A stretch of DNA of 64,000 nt from Uranotaenia lowii (taxonomy: Eukaryota; Arthropoda; Insecta; Diptera; Culicidae), in the NCBI RefSeq assembly GCF_029784155.1, contig NC_073692.1, positions 332,401,920-332,465,919 of the forward strand. The letters run 5' to 3'. The notes beneath the pieces were generated by a model that did not search any database, was not told where the DNA came from, and saw only the letters and a program-made list of their open reading frames with translations. Within the stretch, counting starts at the first letter, position 1. Each line of letters opens with the position of its first letter. Shown here piece after piece: positions 10,182 through 23,070 of this stretch. The position numbers were made by a program, and so were the translations under genes.

Positions 10182-11376
10182 AAGGGTGATACGGTCATAA
10201 TTTGGTCAAGGGAAAACGCGTGTAAATCGGTGAAATCGTTTATTTAAATAATCAAATTAAATTTCTTTTTCAAGTTTAATTAGTATAAATTTCAGGAAAA
10301 ATATTCAGTTAGGCTTCCGCTTTTCCAAATCCGAATTGCCGGGCCTTACGCTTAATCCCTGCCATCAGATTTTGTACAGCCACCTTGTCCACCTTCTTCG
10401 GCGCAGAAAGCCAGTTTGCCTTGAACTGCTGCTCGTTCTTAGGAGTTTTTTTGGTCTTCTGTAGGTTCCGCTTGACAATAGCCCAGTATTTCTCAATTGG
10501 GTGGAGCTCTGGCGTGTTGGGAGGGTTCTTGTCCTTGGGAACCACCTGCACGTTGTTGGCGGCGTACCACTCCATGGCTTTTTTACCGTAATGGCAAGAT
10601 GCCAAATCCGGCCAAAACAGTACGGAACAACCGTGTTTCTTCAGGAAAGGCAGCAGACGTTTATTCAAACACTCTTTCACGTAAATTTCTTGGTTGACAG
10701 TCCCGGAAGCTATGAAAATGCTGCTTTTCAAGCCACAGGTACAGATGGCTTGCCAAACCAGATATTTCTTCGCGAACTTTGACAGTTTCATGTGCTTGAA
10801 AATATCTGCTACCTTTCCCCTTCCTTTTGCCGTATAAAACTCCTGTCTCAGAAGCTGCTTGTAGTCGGCTTTGACGTAGGTTTCGTCGTCCATTACCACG
10901 CAGTCAAACTTCGTCAGCATCATCATCGTGTACAGCTTCCGGGATCGCGCTTTGGCCGTCGTATTTTGTTTATATTGCGATTTGGAGTCACTACCTTCTT
11001 GTAAGTCGATAGTCCGGCTCGTTTTTTGGCTCGATGCACGGTTGTAGACGATACACCCAGCTTATTTGCGGCATCTCGGAGAGAGAGGTTAGGGATTCGC
11101 TTGAAACTACCGGCAACTCTCTTTGTCGTCTCAGCGGCTTCCGGTTTTCGATTTCCCCCTGATCCAGGCTTCCTGGCTGTCGAAAAACGTTCCCCAAACA
11201 CTTTAATTACATTTGTAACGGTTGGTTTGAAAGCTTTTAGCGATTTTGCCAGCTTTGCGTGCGAGTAGCTCGGATTTTCGCGATGCGCGAGCAAAATTTT
11301 GATACGCTGCTCTTCTTCCTTGGACAGCATTTTGAAAACTGAAGAGTGAGTACCAAAATCAAAATAGGAGCAACAT

Positions 11377-11413
<37 letters not shown>

Positions 11414-11503
11414 TCAAAATTAGGGGTGTTCAGGTTTTTTAAATGCAAAATTGAAAGAAATACGTTAAGTTGATATTGACCAAATTTTGACCGTATCATC
11501 CTT
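10182..11503 (-). mobile_element. DD37E mariner-type transposon (ITmD37E), copy 2
   Basis: The 1322-bp element is the same family as 1457-2739 but inverted. TIRs begin aagggtgatacggtcataat at 10182, and on the other strand aaggatgatacggtcaaaat ending at 11503. TA target duplications lie at 10180-10181 and 11504-11505. A (CA)n tract at about 11381-11410 marks the leader and is longer than in copy 1. Confidence 0.94.
10309..11330 (-). pseudogene. DD37E transposase with a single apparent frameshift (copy 2)
   Basis: The ATG at 11330 starts MLSKEEEQR, followed by a helix-turn-helix (residues about 20-45) and a second DNA-binding segment with NLSLRDAANKLGVSSTTVHR. The frame breaks near 10980, where one base appears missing relative to copy 1 (cgcaatataaac here, cgcgatgataaac there). 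The rest is open to 10309 and carries DDETY, FWPDLASCHY and HPIEKYW, with 37 residues between the second Asp and the Glu, the defining DD37E spacing. The span of 1022 nt equals 340 codons plus 2, consistent with loss of one base. No other inactivating lesion was seen. Confidence 0.92.
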
Positions 11504-11505
11504 TA

Positions 11506-14500
11506 GAGGCGGTGCTGTATATAAAATAAAAGGCATCCGATACTAAGTGGTACAAGCTTTAACAACTAAATGCGAAAAAGTTAACAAATTTACCTTATTC
11601 CTCATGTTTTGAATTGAAAATTCTGCAGTTTTGAGTTATTAAGCATGACGAAAGCATACTTTAGAACATAAAGAGTAAAAGTATGTTGATTAGACTGCTG
11701 CAAGCTTTGTATGGAAATTTCAAATTCTCAACTTTTCACACCTCCCTAAACTTTTTTAGTTTTTTTTTTTCTGCCAGAAATAGCAATAAAAATTTTAAAA
11801 GCGATCCATCCAGTTCTGATTCAGAGCAACTAGTTTTATGGAAATTTGTATGGGAAAACAAGTTTTTTCATTCATAAATCTCCAGAGATGTACTAAAAGA
11901 TCCAAAAAATTAACTTTGGATGAGAAATATTCCTTGCAGTACAAATCATGTGAACAAAGCACAAACTTAACTTGTACACCAGAAAAATATTCAATGTTAT
12001 ACACAATTTTTTAAATTTTAGCATTTTTGACTGCTTATTTGAAAGCTGTGTAACCGTAGGTTGAGGATAAAAAATATCAAAAAACTGCTTTGCATAGCCA
12101 GGGAATTTATTGATTTACGTAACCCTTGCAAAAACATTTCAAAAAATTATTAAAGGCTCTAACGAGCGAAGTCTGCCATTTTGAAATACTTTTCAATGGA
12201 CTCAGATTTTTTTTTGAAATGGTTATCACTTTTTTCATTAAACGCTTTAAAAAAAGCTTAAGAATAGTTAAAACAAAAAATCGAAGACCAACTTCATTTA
12301 AAGCTTATTTGAATTTTCCGGATGATTTAATGTGCAAGAACTGCTTATTCCATGCAAATTTCCATACAAAAATGTAACGCGTTGCGCTAACTCCGGAATC
12401 AACCAAATCATCTCAAATTTTGCACTGAGTTGGTGATGCAAACTTTCAGAAAGTCATTTTTTCCTCCTAAAAACACCAATCTGAAGAGTGCCGCGTTGAA
12501 AAAAAAGGTAGAAAAATCATCCCATACAAATCTGGGCCAGTCTAACAAGTGATTTGAAACTCTTGAAAACTCATCTCTGGAGCCACCGACAGCTTTACAA
12601 GGTCATGGTAAATATAAAAAGTGATTATATGCTATAAATCTTCAAATAGCTCAAAAAGAGCTTTTAAAAATTCCTAAATCGTTAAGCAAAAAAAAATTAG
12701 AAACAATCTTCCAACTGAAAAAAATGTACCCAATGAAATTTACAAGACGCTTAGCTAACATGTAGTTTTACTCAGGCAACAACGAATTGAGCGAGAATTG
12801 TCGTGCTGGTTTTTTTTTCTAGAAAGGAACCTGAATGGGGGATGATATGTAAATGGAAAGGGGTTGCTGGGTCTGGGACCAAGCTGAAGGGATGGTGATG
12901 ATGGGGTTGTTATGATGTTATTGCTGCTGCTCTTGGCTAGAGAGATGAGCAAGAGTTGTGCTGCTGCTGCTACTGAGATATTCTGAGCAAAGAAGAGAGC
13001 ACACGACACGGGGAGAGGCTGCCCCAATCGTTCGTCGTTGTCGTCGTCAGAGCGAAGAGAATCGCGTAAAGTGAAAATTTGCTTCCATAGAATTCTGATA
13101 TGCAACGTACTAGGTACCTACCTAGTACTTACTACGGCTGACAGGGCCTACACACTTTCGAGAAAACGATGCAATGTATCAATTAAGAAGAATACCTAGG
13201 CTAGCTAGGCTAGGATAGTTTTGCCTTTCGCTGATCAGCAAACGCGATGTGGTATCGTGATACAGAGCAGAAGCTGCAGCACCAGGAAGATTGTGCTCGT
13301 GCTAGCATTCGGCCGGATTCAGAACCTGCTGGTTGTTGGTTGGTGTTGTCTGGTGGTGGCAATCGATAAAATGTATCTAGGCTGCTGTTGCTGCTGCTGA
13401 TGGTGATGTGATGTGAATGTGATGATGCTGGGGGTCTCTGAGCGGGTTTGCCTATTGCCTGGCTGGTTTCTTCCTGGTTATGTGACCATGTACCTATTAA
13501 ACGTGTGTCGAGGTGCTGTGTGATGCTAGCTAAAGTGATGTCGAAGATATGATGGGATATGTGGTGTGTTTCTTTGGCTTTCAAGTGAATCAAGGCATTT
13601 TTACTGACCATCAACCAGCTTGGCGACCAGGAGGATTGGCTGCAGCGCCGTCGCCGCGAGTGTAAAGTAGTCACATCCTGGAATCCGATAATTTGCAGTC
13701 GAAGAGAACGACGACGACGACGAACGACAAGTGAGAATGCGAGGGTGAATTCTTTGTATACACTACTCTGCTGTATAGGTAATTCAACGGTGTGTTCTAT
13801 AGAAGCATTTTAGTAAAAATCCGTAACGCTTATTTTTTGGAAAAGACTTAAATAGAGCATTTCACAGAACATTATCGACAAAAATTCAAATATTTGAAAT
13901 ATATAGTGGATAACCTTTCGTCCAAGTACTTTTTTTTGGAGATTTTTTACGGAATCCATGAAAAACTGAACATATTAACGAAGCTGAGTTTTGGCTATGT
14001 AGAATTGGAAATGCAATCCCAAACAATAACAATATTATCAAACAGTGAATGCAGTGAACAAGGCTTTGGCAGAGGTATGAACGAGAAGATAAGTTCCGGA
14101 TTGAGGTTTAGGTACCAAAATGCTAATGAAATCAAAGGAAAACTGACGTTTTGGTTTTAAAAAAGTCAGTCCCTTTTTTACAGAGTGACAATAAAGTTCC
14201 CGTACTTTTGGAAAATTCTTCAATCAACCTAGAACTTGTTTATATACAATCAAATCGAATCAACCAAACTTTAATAAAATTTATTAGAATCTTGGCTATC
14301 AAGTTGAACTGAAAAAAAAATACAAGAATAACTCAAAATGCCTTCCTTACCAAAACCAAGAATTTCACAACTTTGCCACTTCACTACCACCAATTGGCTC
14401 AAGAAGGGTCAGCAGAAGCATTCTATCTATATTGGAGAATGAGGATACTTAATCACTGCCATCATTTGACCGCTCGCGGTATGAATACCACATGCGTAAC

Positions 14501-14870
14501 TTGAAAACCGCAAAACTTACAAAAATTTTAAAAACGCAAAAATACTTGCATTTCAAAAATAAAAATAGTCCTGTCGTTAAATTTGCGAAAAAAATAAAGT
14601 AAGGTATAATCATCATTCGAAGCTCAAAAACCGTCATTTGACCGCCTCCAGTATGTTTAGTGTTAATAAAGGACTAAACTTTCCATTCCAAATGCCACAG
14701 TTTTTTGAGGTTCACGAAAACTATTCTAGTACATCTACGGGTTTTTGTATCGATCTAACTTTTGCAGCATATAAATTTGAAATTATACGCAGCCACAAAA
14801 CGCAAAAGATCTGCTATTTGTTTTCTAAAAAGATATGATGAAAATAAGAAATAAGAATAAAGAATCATTC
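11506..14870. other. Non-coding DNA, partly GC-rich
   Basis: 11520-12750 is AT-rich with a stretch (gatactaagtggtacaa near 11540) that recurs at about 36560, so it is partly dispersed repeat. 12750-13760 is GC-richer with TGCTGC and GACGAC runs and looks like intronic or upstream DNA of a host gene. No convincing exon, tRNA or transposase was found in either part. Confidence 0.4.
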
Positions 14871-15183
14871 TCCCTTATATATAAAAATGGGTTTCTATCT
14901 GTCTGTCTGTTCCCTATAAACTCGGAAACCATTGAACCGATTACGAACTACTGAATGTTTGCATAACTTGAGAGCAAAAGGTACCAAAATTCGCATTGCA
15001 GACTATTTTGGTAAGAGGAATATTTCTATGAATAATTTTTATCCCTCCCTTTTGGGGAGATAGCAATGGGAGAGGATGGCCCTCTTACATTTTTTTTTAT
15101 GACTCTTTTTTTTTCTTTTTCTCGGGATTTTCATCCCGAAGGATGATTCATCCCTCATGTTTTTTTTTATGACTCGAGAATTA

Positions 15184-15797
15184 GGGCCCTATTACATAAA
15201 ACGAGTCGAGCAACTCGACTCGACTCCAGTCACTGACGAGTCGAGCAAAATGTCGTATTATGGTAGTCGAGTGAAACTGATCGAATTGATTTGACTGCTC
15301 GAATGGCGACTGTCATTTTTCAAACCGTATTTGAAATATTTCCTCATGTCAAATATCAGCAGGGGTGTCAGGTGTCCCGAATTTTCAGGATTTGTCCTGA
15401 TTTTCGAGAGGCCTGATTTTTCAAAAACGCTTCAATTGTCCTTATTTTTGAAAAATGCCCTCTAAAATGTCCTAATTTGTCCTGATTTATCAAAAGATAT
15501 CTAAACTATAACTAAATTCATTGTGAAATGGTGAGAAAATCAAACAAATCTTTTTAGAATTTGCGGTCTCTCGAAAATCAGAACAAATCCTGATAAATCA
15601 GGACACCTGGCACCTCTGCTGCAGGACCATACCAACACAAACTTGGCTCGCTTAATCGTGACAGCTGAGTCACGAACTTTCAAGCAGTCGACTCAGTCGA
15701 GCTACTCGACTGAAGTTTGACTCGATTCGACTACTATAATGCCAAAATGGATCACTCGAGTAAAATGACTCGTGACTCGTCTTATGTAATAGGGCCC
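15184..15797. mobile_element. Harbinger-type MITE, TTA target duplication
   Basis: TIR gggccctattacataa is perfect at 15184-15199 and inverted at 15782-15797. The similarity continues inwards through acgagtc. The TTA duplication (15181-15183 and 15798-15800) is diagnostic of PIF/Harbinger. The interior has many gactcg repeats and hosts another MITE. No ORF. Confidence 0.88.
15360..15618. mobile_element. hAT-like MITE nested in the Harbinger MITE
   Basis: About 50-bp inverted termini: caggggtgtcaggtgtcc (15360-15377) against cagaggtgccaggtgtcc read inwards from 15618. They contain caggatttgtcctgattttc-like repeats. The cagrggtg start is hAT-like. An 8-bp target duplication could not be recognised, so the superfamily is tentative. 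Confidence 0.65.
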
Positions 15798-15880
15798 TTA
15801 ATCTAGCAATTGGAACCAGATTTGGCTTGCATGGATATTAAAATGCGAATTTTTTTTTAATGCATACTTTAGACCTATCT

Positions 15881-17559
15881 CCGTACCCTAGGCTGTAATG
15901 GGTCACGGCGACGGCGTGCATTACTGTGTTTATGGAAGTTGAAGGTTTGGAAACAGACTCTAAACTAACATAAACCTGAGAGGGCGGTTGCACGTAGCCT
16001 TATTCGATATGAGATCATAGAAAATAAATTAAAAGGTGATTGAATATCGTATACTTTTTCTTTGATGATCCATGTTGATAAGGTGAATGGGAGTTGAAAC
16101 ACTTGCCCTCCCTTCCGTTGGACAACAACAGCATTGCGCAGTGGAAATATCACAATTTGTTGTTTAAATGTTGATATTTCCACTTTTCCATTATGCGCAA
16201 GTTAGATTAGAATAGACAGTATTGTAAATGAATGATAACTGCCAAAACTAGATAGGCAATTTAATTGTACAAGAATTAGATGGATGAGGATGTTAACAAT
16301 TGGCATGGTTAGGTATTCAATGTTCAATGTGCTACTAGGCAAGGTAAAGTAACAGTTTCCTTCTCCCCAATGCTCTAGTAAGTGTGCATTGGCGGTTTAT
16401 GAATTTCGAAGGCTTATTCTTAAATCAAGCATTTTACAAGAACTAGAGGCTTATTGGATTAAGGTGCTGTTTAGATAGTTTTCTGTCAAAAATATTTCCT
16501 GTGCGTTTCAAAACTTTTTGATAGAATTGTATATTTTTTGGTTAGGTATGAAATTCAAATAATGAAGTAAAAGATAGATGATAGCACAGCAAAATAATAT
16601 TGGAGATTTATAAATAGGAGTGTAATTTATTTCATCCGAAAAAGATTGAAGAAAGTTGTTCTGTGAAGTTGTAAATGTTCGAGATTTTAGAAGAACAGCA
16701 TAGTTCTTTCTCGTTTTAATACTTTTTATTTGTAGTTCGATCTTATAGCTTGATTAGGTTTGAAATTCAAATAAGGAATGTAGAAGATAGAAGGTATGAT
16801 TCTGATAAACAAGAACCTACTCGTGCAGGAAAATAATATCGGGGTTTTAAAAATTGACATTCATTTCAACCAAACCAAAGATTGAGGAAAGTTGTTTGAG
16901 AAGTTGTTCAAAATTAGCAATGAGGTTTTAGAAGAACAGCATCGCCATTTGCATTATGGTTTAAATCCTGTTATTTTGATAAGTCAATGATAGTACAAAA
17001 GATATTGAACATGCAATTCATAATTGTATCTCTATATTATTTTTTAATTTCCAAAACATTTGGTACAATTATTATTTGTGTTTAGCGAAATTCTATTAAT
17101 TGCTGCATTGAGAGATAGCTTCTTATCTAGATGTTTTGTTCTGAATTCGAAAAATATGTTTTTTTAGTCAATCTAAAACGATAATAAATTCAAAGTTATT
17201 GCATCAAGTAAGGTTAGGTGGCAGGTAGGGATAACTCAACTACGGTAAGATAGTGAACCCTTCTGACAATGATATCGAGACGTAAGCATATGATAACTTT
17301 TGCTACCATACTGTTACTGCTCGGTTGAATTGGAGGTTGGGTTAACTCGAAGCTCATGTAGGGCCCAATTGTCCCAGTCCGTCGAGCACTATCTTAACGC
17401 TTCCCTAAACTGGTGCTTCAGAACCCTCGGGATCTGTTGCCGCTATCCTACTCTAAGCTATTCTACTCTCATGTAAATTTTCCTCTTCTGTCCCCCGATC
17501 TGTTTTTCCTTTCCGGGTCAGCCAGGTAGCTCATAAACCCATACAAAAAAAAAAAAAAA
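15881..17559 (+). mobile_element. Poly(A)-tailed non-coding retroposon with 22-bp target duplication
   Basis: The 22-bp duplication (core tgcatactttagacctatct) lies at 15859-15880 and 17558-17579. The insertion ends in about 15 A, so it was made by target-primed reverse transcription. The 1.68-kb body has no long ORF. It carries an internal diverged direct duplication: about 16540-16715 and 16755-16945 both contain gaaattcaaata and ttagaagaacagcat. It could be the 3' end of a LINE with a long UTR, or a retrocopied non-coding RNA. I do not recognise the family. Confidence 0.85.
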
Positions 17560-18542
17560 TGCATACTTTAGACCTATCTTTTTTTCCAGTGGAGAGAAAG
17601 TAAGGGAGAAGGAGGCTTCCATACAACTTTTATAGCATTATTCAGTAACTATTCGAGTAAATGAAACAAAATTGGCATGGAGGAATATTTGAATATGGGA
17701 AAAAGTTCTATGATTGTTTCCTACTCTGATTGGAAGGATAGAAAGAGAAGAAGGGGTCGCAACATTTTTTTCAATATTTGATAACTGATCAAGCGAGGGG
17801 AATCAAATTTAGAATGCGAGGGCTCCCATACAAATTTTTGCTTAACTGGAAAAATAATTGGGATAATGGAACGAGGGCTGGGATACGGAAAAGTCGGTTC
17901 CTCGATCCCAATGAACAAATAGTTAGAGGTGAAGTAATTTTTTTTTTTAAGATCTCGACATCTTCAGATGAAATCCATCGTATTTGGTATGGAATTGTAT
18001 TTTGATACGAGTAATGTTCCTTCAATTATGGCACCCTTCCCTTCTTCCATAGAATGAGATAGAAAGAGGAGACGGGAGCCTCATGCATTATCCTATAGAA
18101 TAAGTCACAGGAAAAACAACTTTAGTAGGGGAGGATATTTGGGATGTAGAAATGTGTCTATTCGAAAAACCTCCTTTATTCCAGTGGGGGATGACTAGGG
18201 AAGAGGGGTGCTCTCAAACGATTATTTGAAAAACTAAAAAAATTATATTTCCCGGGCGGCTTTCAGCAGCATCCGCTGTGCACTGCCCGGAATCAGTTGT
18301 GCTCAAGATATCTGCGAGTTGGATCAAATTCTAATCATCGCAACAGGTATCAAATTAAAAACGTTACATACACATTTTTTCACAAAGGAACCGGGCAGCG
18401 AACAAAGAACCAAACAAAGAACGAATTGCCAACCAAAAAAAAAGCGGAATGTGTAAAAGCACAACTATGTACCTTAGTAATTCTTGATGTTTTTCAACGA
18501 ATCTTGATCCCGAGTGGAAAAAATTTAATCTTAGTGTGTATA

Positions 18543-19797
18543 AGGAGTGTTCATTTTATAAAACGGACACTTTGTTTTGACGATATCTTATTCATTTATT
18601 GATCAAATTACATAGAGTTTCTGTAAAACATTGCCAAACTAATCCAGAACAAGAAGAAAGTGAGAAATTTAACCAAAAGTTTTCAACGATAAAATTGGTG
18701 CACTTTTCCTCGAACTCCCCTCATAAGCCTCTTTACAGTTTCCGGCTGTCTTTTGTCCACATTTTCTTGAACTCGTCGATGGACTGTGCTTCTCTACCAT
18801 CCTCCCGAAGATTGCGCTTGATGATTGCCCAGTAACGCTCTACCGGGTGCAGCTCAGGACAATTTGGCGGATTGTCCTCTTTCTCAACAAAACATATCTT
18901 GAAGGATTTCAGTAGTTTGAGAGTAGCTGAAGCGTAGTGTGCGGAAGCAAGGTCAGGATAAAGAGGAACGAGGCGTTTTTCGATGCATTCCTTACGATAA
19001 TTTTCACCATTGATGGTACCTGTTGTGAAATATGGCGAACTTCTTTCTCCGCAAGAGCATATAGCTTGCCAAACAAGCACTTTTTTGCCAAACTTTTCGA
19101 TTTCAATGGATCGCTTATCATGAGGTACTTCCTTACCAACAATTGCGTTGAAAAATTACGGCCCAGGAAGAGCGGCTGTGTCCAGTTTGCAATAAGTTTC
19201 ATCGTCCATCAAAATGCAACGGTTACTTTGCTTCTTCAAAATCGTATCCAGTCTCCGACATCGCTGCTTCGCTCGTTCGTGCTGTTCCGCGCTCCGTTCA
19301 GGATGTCTCTGCTTCCTGTAGGTCTTAATGTGGTTCCTTCGTTTTATGTTTTCTACGGTCCCAACGGAAATTTTCAGTTTCTTGGCAATTCTTCGAACAG
19401 AGTTGTGTTCATGTGACATCAAAAGCTTAACACATTTCTTCTCGATTTGTGGATTCACTGTGCCTCTTCTGGTTTCGGATCTTGGCAAATCTTCAAGAAT
19501 AAGGTACTCTTCAAACTTCCTGATGATTTGATAAACCGCAGACTTCGATCGTTTCACAAGCTTTGCAATATTTATACACTATAGTTCATCTGAGCAGTAC
19601 TTTTGAATTACAAAAACACGGGTTTCTTTATCAATCCGTCCCATTTTATGAAATCCAGTCGCTTTCTCACAAAAAAATATGTCAGTGCTTTGTCAACAAA
19701 CTTTTATACACGATGAAACCAGTTTCATCAAATTTGGGTTAAACGTCAACTTTTTATCGTAACATCTACGTGTCCGATTTATAAAATGAGCACTCCT
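18543..19797 (-). mobile_element. Third DD37E mariner-type lineage, degenerate
   Basis: TIRs aggagtgttcattttataaa (from 18543) and, inverted, aggagtgctcattttataaa (ending 19797) are flanked by TA (18541-18542 and 19798-19799). The length is 1255 bp. The TIR differs entirely from those of the 1457/10182 family and of the 45922 element. Confidence 0.9.
18733..19644 (-). pseudogene. Broken DD37E transposase (third lineage)
   Basis: A start at 19644 (MGRIDKETRVF) is followed by an in-frame TAG near 19582. The helix-turn-helix segment NIAKLVKRSKSAVYQIIRKF and a second one with NSVRRIAKKLKISVGTVENI follow. The first catalytic motif MDDETY is near 19200. A frameshift near 19160 then changes frame. 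The remaining frame (19080-18733) has PDLASAHY and HPVERYW with 37 residues between Asp and Glu. About a dozen residues are missing before PDLAS. Function lost. Confidence 0.9.
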
Positions 19798-19799
19798 TA

Positions 19800-22065
19800 C
19801 TCACTTAATTTTTCTGCTGAAAATTACAGGACGATTTCAGGACAGAAAATAATCACAGGAAAATGACTGTCAAAATTATCTGTAGATTCGAAACAGTATC
19901 CTGTTCTGGCTTGCAGGAAGTTTTGAAATTTGCGTGTAGGCTAGAGACTGCTTCCTCACAAGATTTATTTGGAATTAGGGTAATTACTATACAGAAACTT
20001 TTTTTGATCATTAGAATATTCATTTCTAATTCGAAATTAAATGAGAGAATAGTGGGTCCAGGTGCTAGTTTGAGCTTGTTTCTTGCCTGAAAACAAAACA
20101 ATAAAAAAATATATCCATAGACGAATTGTGAAATATTTTGAAAAATTTACCTTTTTCTACCTTTTCATCGGCCCGTTGGCCAAGGAACCTGGTAATGTAT
20201 TGAAGTATCGAATGCTGCGAAAGATAATTCGATGTCCCGTTATCTGCGAGATTGAACTTCGCCTACGCATCAGGCGAGACAAAACTGCTCCTTCCTCATG
20301 GCTTCAGCACCTTCTGCTGTTTGACTGAACTTTGGCCGCACAAGGTTGTATGCATCTTTTCTACAGAAGCGAACTTATGAGTAATTCGATACCGATAATT
20401 TAAGTAACCTACTGCACTTTCGTTGCTGAATTCGCCGATGAAAGATTGATAACATCGAACATACGGAAACTACACTTTATTGCGCACAAGTAGAAAAGAG
20501 ATGAACTATGAAAAGCGCGAGAGAAAACGGTTGCCAGCTCCGACGATCCACCGTGATACACGACGATCGTTCGAGCATCTGTGCATTCGTTGAAATTTCA
20601 TCCCGAATTTCAGAATAATGGGGAGTCCCGACATTCGGGAGGGTTTCCATTCGAACTTTGTTTAATCTTAATTATTTTCCTGTGGTTCGGAGAGACATTA
20701 TCCCGAGCAGGGATAATGCCATCTTAGTATTAGTATATATTAGAGTGGCAGCCAAATGGGTCATGTCGAATTTAGCAAAACGACATGTGCAAAATTTCAG
20801 CTAAATCGAACTTGATGTAGGGGCGCTCCAAAGCGCTCAAAGTGTCGATTTTTTAATTGAAATAAAGACAACAAAACAAGCAAGTGTACCAAACAAGTGT
20901 AGCCAAATGTGAGCTTTGGATGTTACTCTTTAAGCTTTGAGGTCACATCCTTTGGTTATTTGTGTTACATTTGATTCTGAATTGAAATCATATATAAAAA
21001 GCGGGGTCTGTCTGGAAGAAAAGTTCCGAGATTTCTCTCGTTGAATAACGAATCCAATTTCTGAAAAAATAGTGTTACTGAATTTTTTTTAATTTTTATC
21101 ATCTTCTACGAACACACCGTGTATTGTTAACCATATTTTAAGTGGCCACCATATCCAGCCCATCCAGTGAATGGTATCCAGGGACTAAGAAGAAACAGAA
21201 GAAGAAAATGGGGAATGAGCAGCCAGAGCACATTGATATCGCGTATCGTCATCATCGTCGTGGTGCATGGATGCGAGGGAATGGAGCTTGCTAATGTTAT
21301 GTGTGCTTAACAATTGGACCGATGGATGTTGTTCGTCCGGATAATATAACGTGTGCTACTGCTTGTGGTCCACCACCAACACACCGCGACGATTAAATAA
21401 AAAGTGTATTTTCGTCAGAATGATGCTAATGAATTTGGTACCGACGACGACTACGAAAGATGCTACTAGGTACACTGCGCTGAGGACGGAGAGCGTTCTT
21501 TTTTGTGCATCGCCAGTTATGATGGTGCGGGTGTAATGTGTGTATGAAAATTTAGTGTCTGGAGGAAACACCCACGTTGCTGGCCAAGCCAGAGAACCAG
21601 AACCAGTAGAAAGATGATGATCAGGATTTTTTTTTCTGGTCCTGCTGCTTTAAACCTCTTTGAGAGTGAAGTGAAGTGAAGTAAGAAAGAGAAAAAAAAA
21701 ATGTAACGACAGGAAGTGGTTCGTAATCGAACTAACCAACCAAGATATTGTCGGGGTACATGCACACATGTTTCTTCTTCCTTCTTCGGAGGCCTTCTTA
21801 CGTCAAATTGTTTCGTGGTATTGACGGGGTGATAGCAGTGCTGGCAGAAAATTTTTGGGGGCACCAACCCACCTTCAGGAACGTAAGTTATGTTATTGTG
21901 ATAAAAACATTGGAACCATTCAAGGAAGAACTCATAGGGATGAATCATCCGAAAGGATGAAACTCCCAGGAAAAGAATGGAAGAACTCAGGATAGGTACT
22001 GGATCCACTACACGGTTCATATGAGGTTCTTCAAAATATTGAAATTTGCGTTTATTGAAAATTTT
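19800..22065. other. Non-coding DNA, no gene recognised
   Basis: 20130-20620 on the minus strand is GC-richer and contains an AATAAA, so an old solo LTR is possible but no matching copy or duplication was found. A palindrome attatcccgagcagggataat lies near 20698. 20750-20870 looks like a dispersed repeat. 21150-21600 has microsatellite-like GAC/GTG runs. No exon was supported. Confidence 0.4.
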
Positions 22066-22067
22066 TG

Positions 22068-22141
22068 CGGGTTTGTGATATAGCTCAGTTGGCAAGTCAG
22101 TGGCTCTTGAGCGAATGTTCGTGAGTTCGAGCCCAAAAGTT
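22068..22141 (+). repeat. tRNA-like SINE head or tRNA pseudogene
   Basis: tagctcagttggcaagtc resembles an RNA polymerase III A box. gagttcgagccc resembles a B box at the correct spacing. The T stem and acceptor stem do not close, so this is not a working tRNA. Confidence 0.5.
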
Positions 22142-23070
22142 ATCATTGGGTTCTTAAAATGAAAAAAAAAAACAATTTTTTGGAATTTCCAATAGCAACT
22201 GTTTTTGAACTTTTATAAATCAACATTTTTCGGATTAATTCAGCAGCTACATTCAACCTGTACACAGATTCTGGATATTACTTAGTAGAGTAGTAAACAA
22301 TTAAGTAAAGTTGCTTAATAACTAAATATTCATTTTTGAGTTTGAACTTTTTTGTTTGCAACCCCCCAAAAGAGCTGGAAATCATAAATTTAACAAACGG
22401 CTTATGTTCTTTCTTTCGTTGATATCTCATGTTTCACTAATACTTCCCACCACCTTTGAAAATGTGAGCTGTCAATCAATTATTCGACTAAAGTATATGT
22501 TATTGATTTGCGAGTCCTAGGAAATCTATTGGTGAGCTTAAATTTTAATAATAGTGAGGCTGATTGATTCCATGGAAGAAAAGAATGTGAAAGGTTTAAT
22601 CAAGCGTATCGAACATTTCGATTGTGGACGTGGACAAAATATTAAAAAAAAAAAACAAACAGTTGTCCACCGGTAAAATGAACAAAACATGGTGGTCAAA
22701 TCGTAAGCTAAATTGTTGGACTGCGAGCAGGGTAGAATTCTGAAAAGAATAAAAAAAACGAAATGGACTGCAAAACGACTTTTTTAGTTGGCACTTGGCA
22801 GATTTGCAACCAGAAATTTTTCGTTGACAAGTCTCGCCTGAATATTCCGGAGAAGAACATGAAGAAAAAGTTGAAAAATTTTATATCCAGTTTTCAAAAT
22901 AGCTGGCAATTCGTGGAAACTGCTTATCAGAAACGATTGTCACAATAAATGGTAAAATATATAAAGAAGAAATATTTTTGTCACGTTACATAAATAAGCA
23001 CTGTAACAGTTATAAAGTCTCTTGTTTAATCAAATCGAATCAAGAAACGAGAAGATAAATTTGATCAGTA
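22142..23070. other. AT-rich DNA without recognisable features
   Basis: Short ORFs only, none with similarity that I recognise. Confidence 0.5.

Larger units (their letters stand above)
14871..18297 (+). mobile_element. Helitron-like (HINE-type) relic expanded by nested insertions
   Basis: The left end tcccttatatataaaaatgg followed by a ctgtctgtctgttccctata segment matches the left-end style of the better preserved element at 47705-49206. The right end is a hairpin-forming stretch (cccgggc...gcccgg, about 18251-18290) followed by aatcagtt, a decayed form of the CTAGT-type terminus. Loosely repeated blocks (ccagtgg...gagaaag...cttccatacaa) make up the body. Removing the MITE at 15184-15797 and the retroposon at 15881-17559 gives about 1.1 kb of original element. 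No Rep/helicase is encoded. Confidence 0.55.

Noticed and set aside
20300..20620. Solo LTR on the minus strand
   Set aside because: GC content and an AATAAA are suggestive, but no second copy, TG...CA ends or target duplication was found.
22068..22141. Functional tRNA gene
   Set aside because: A and B boxes are present but the T and acceptor stems do not pair. The same reasoning was applied at 36309, 49952 and 61895.
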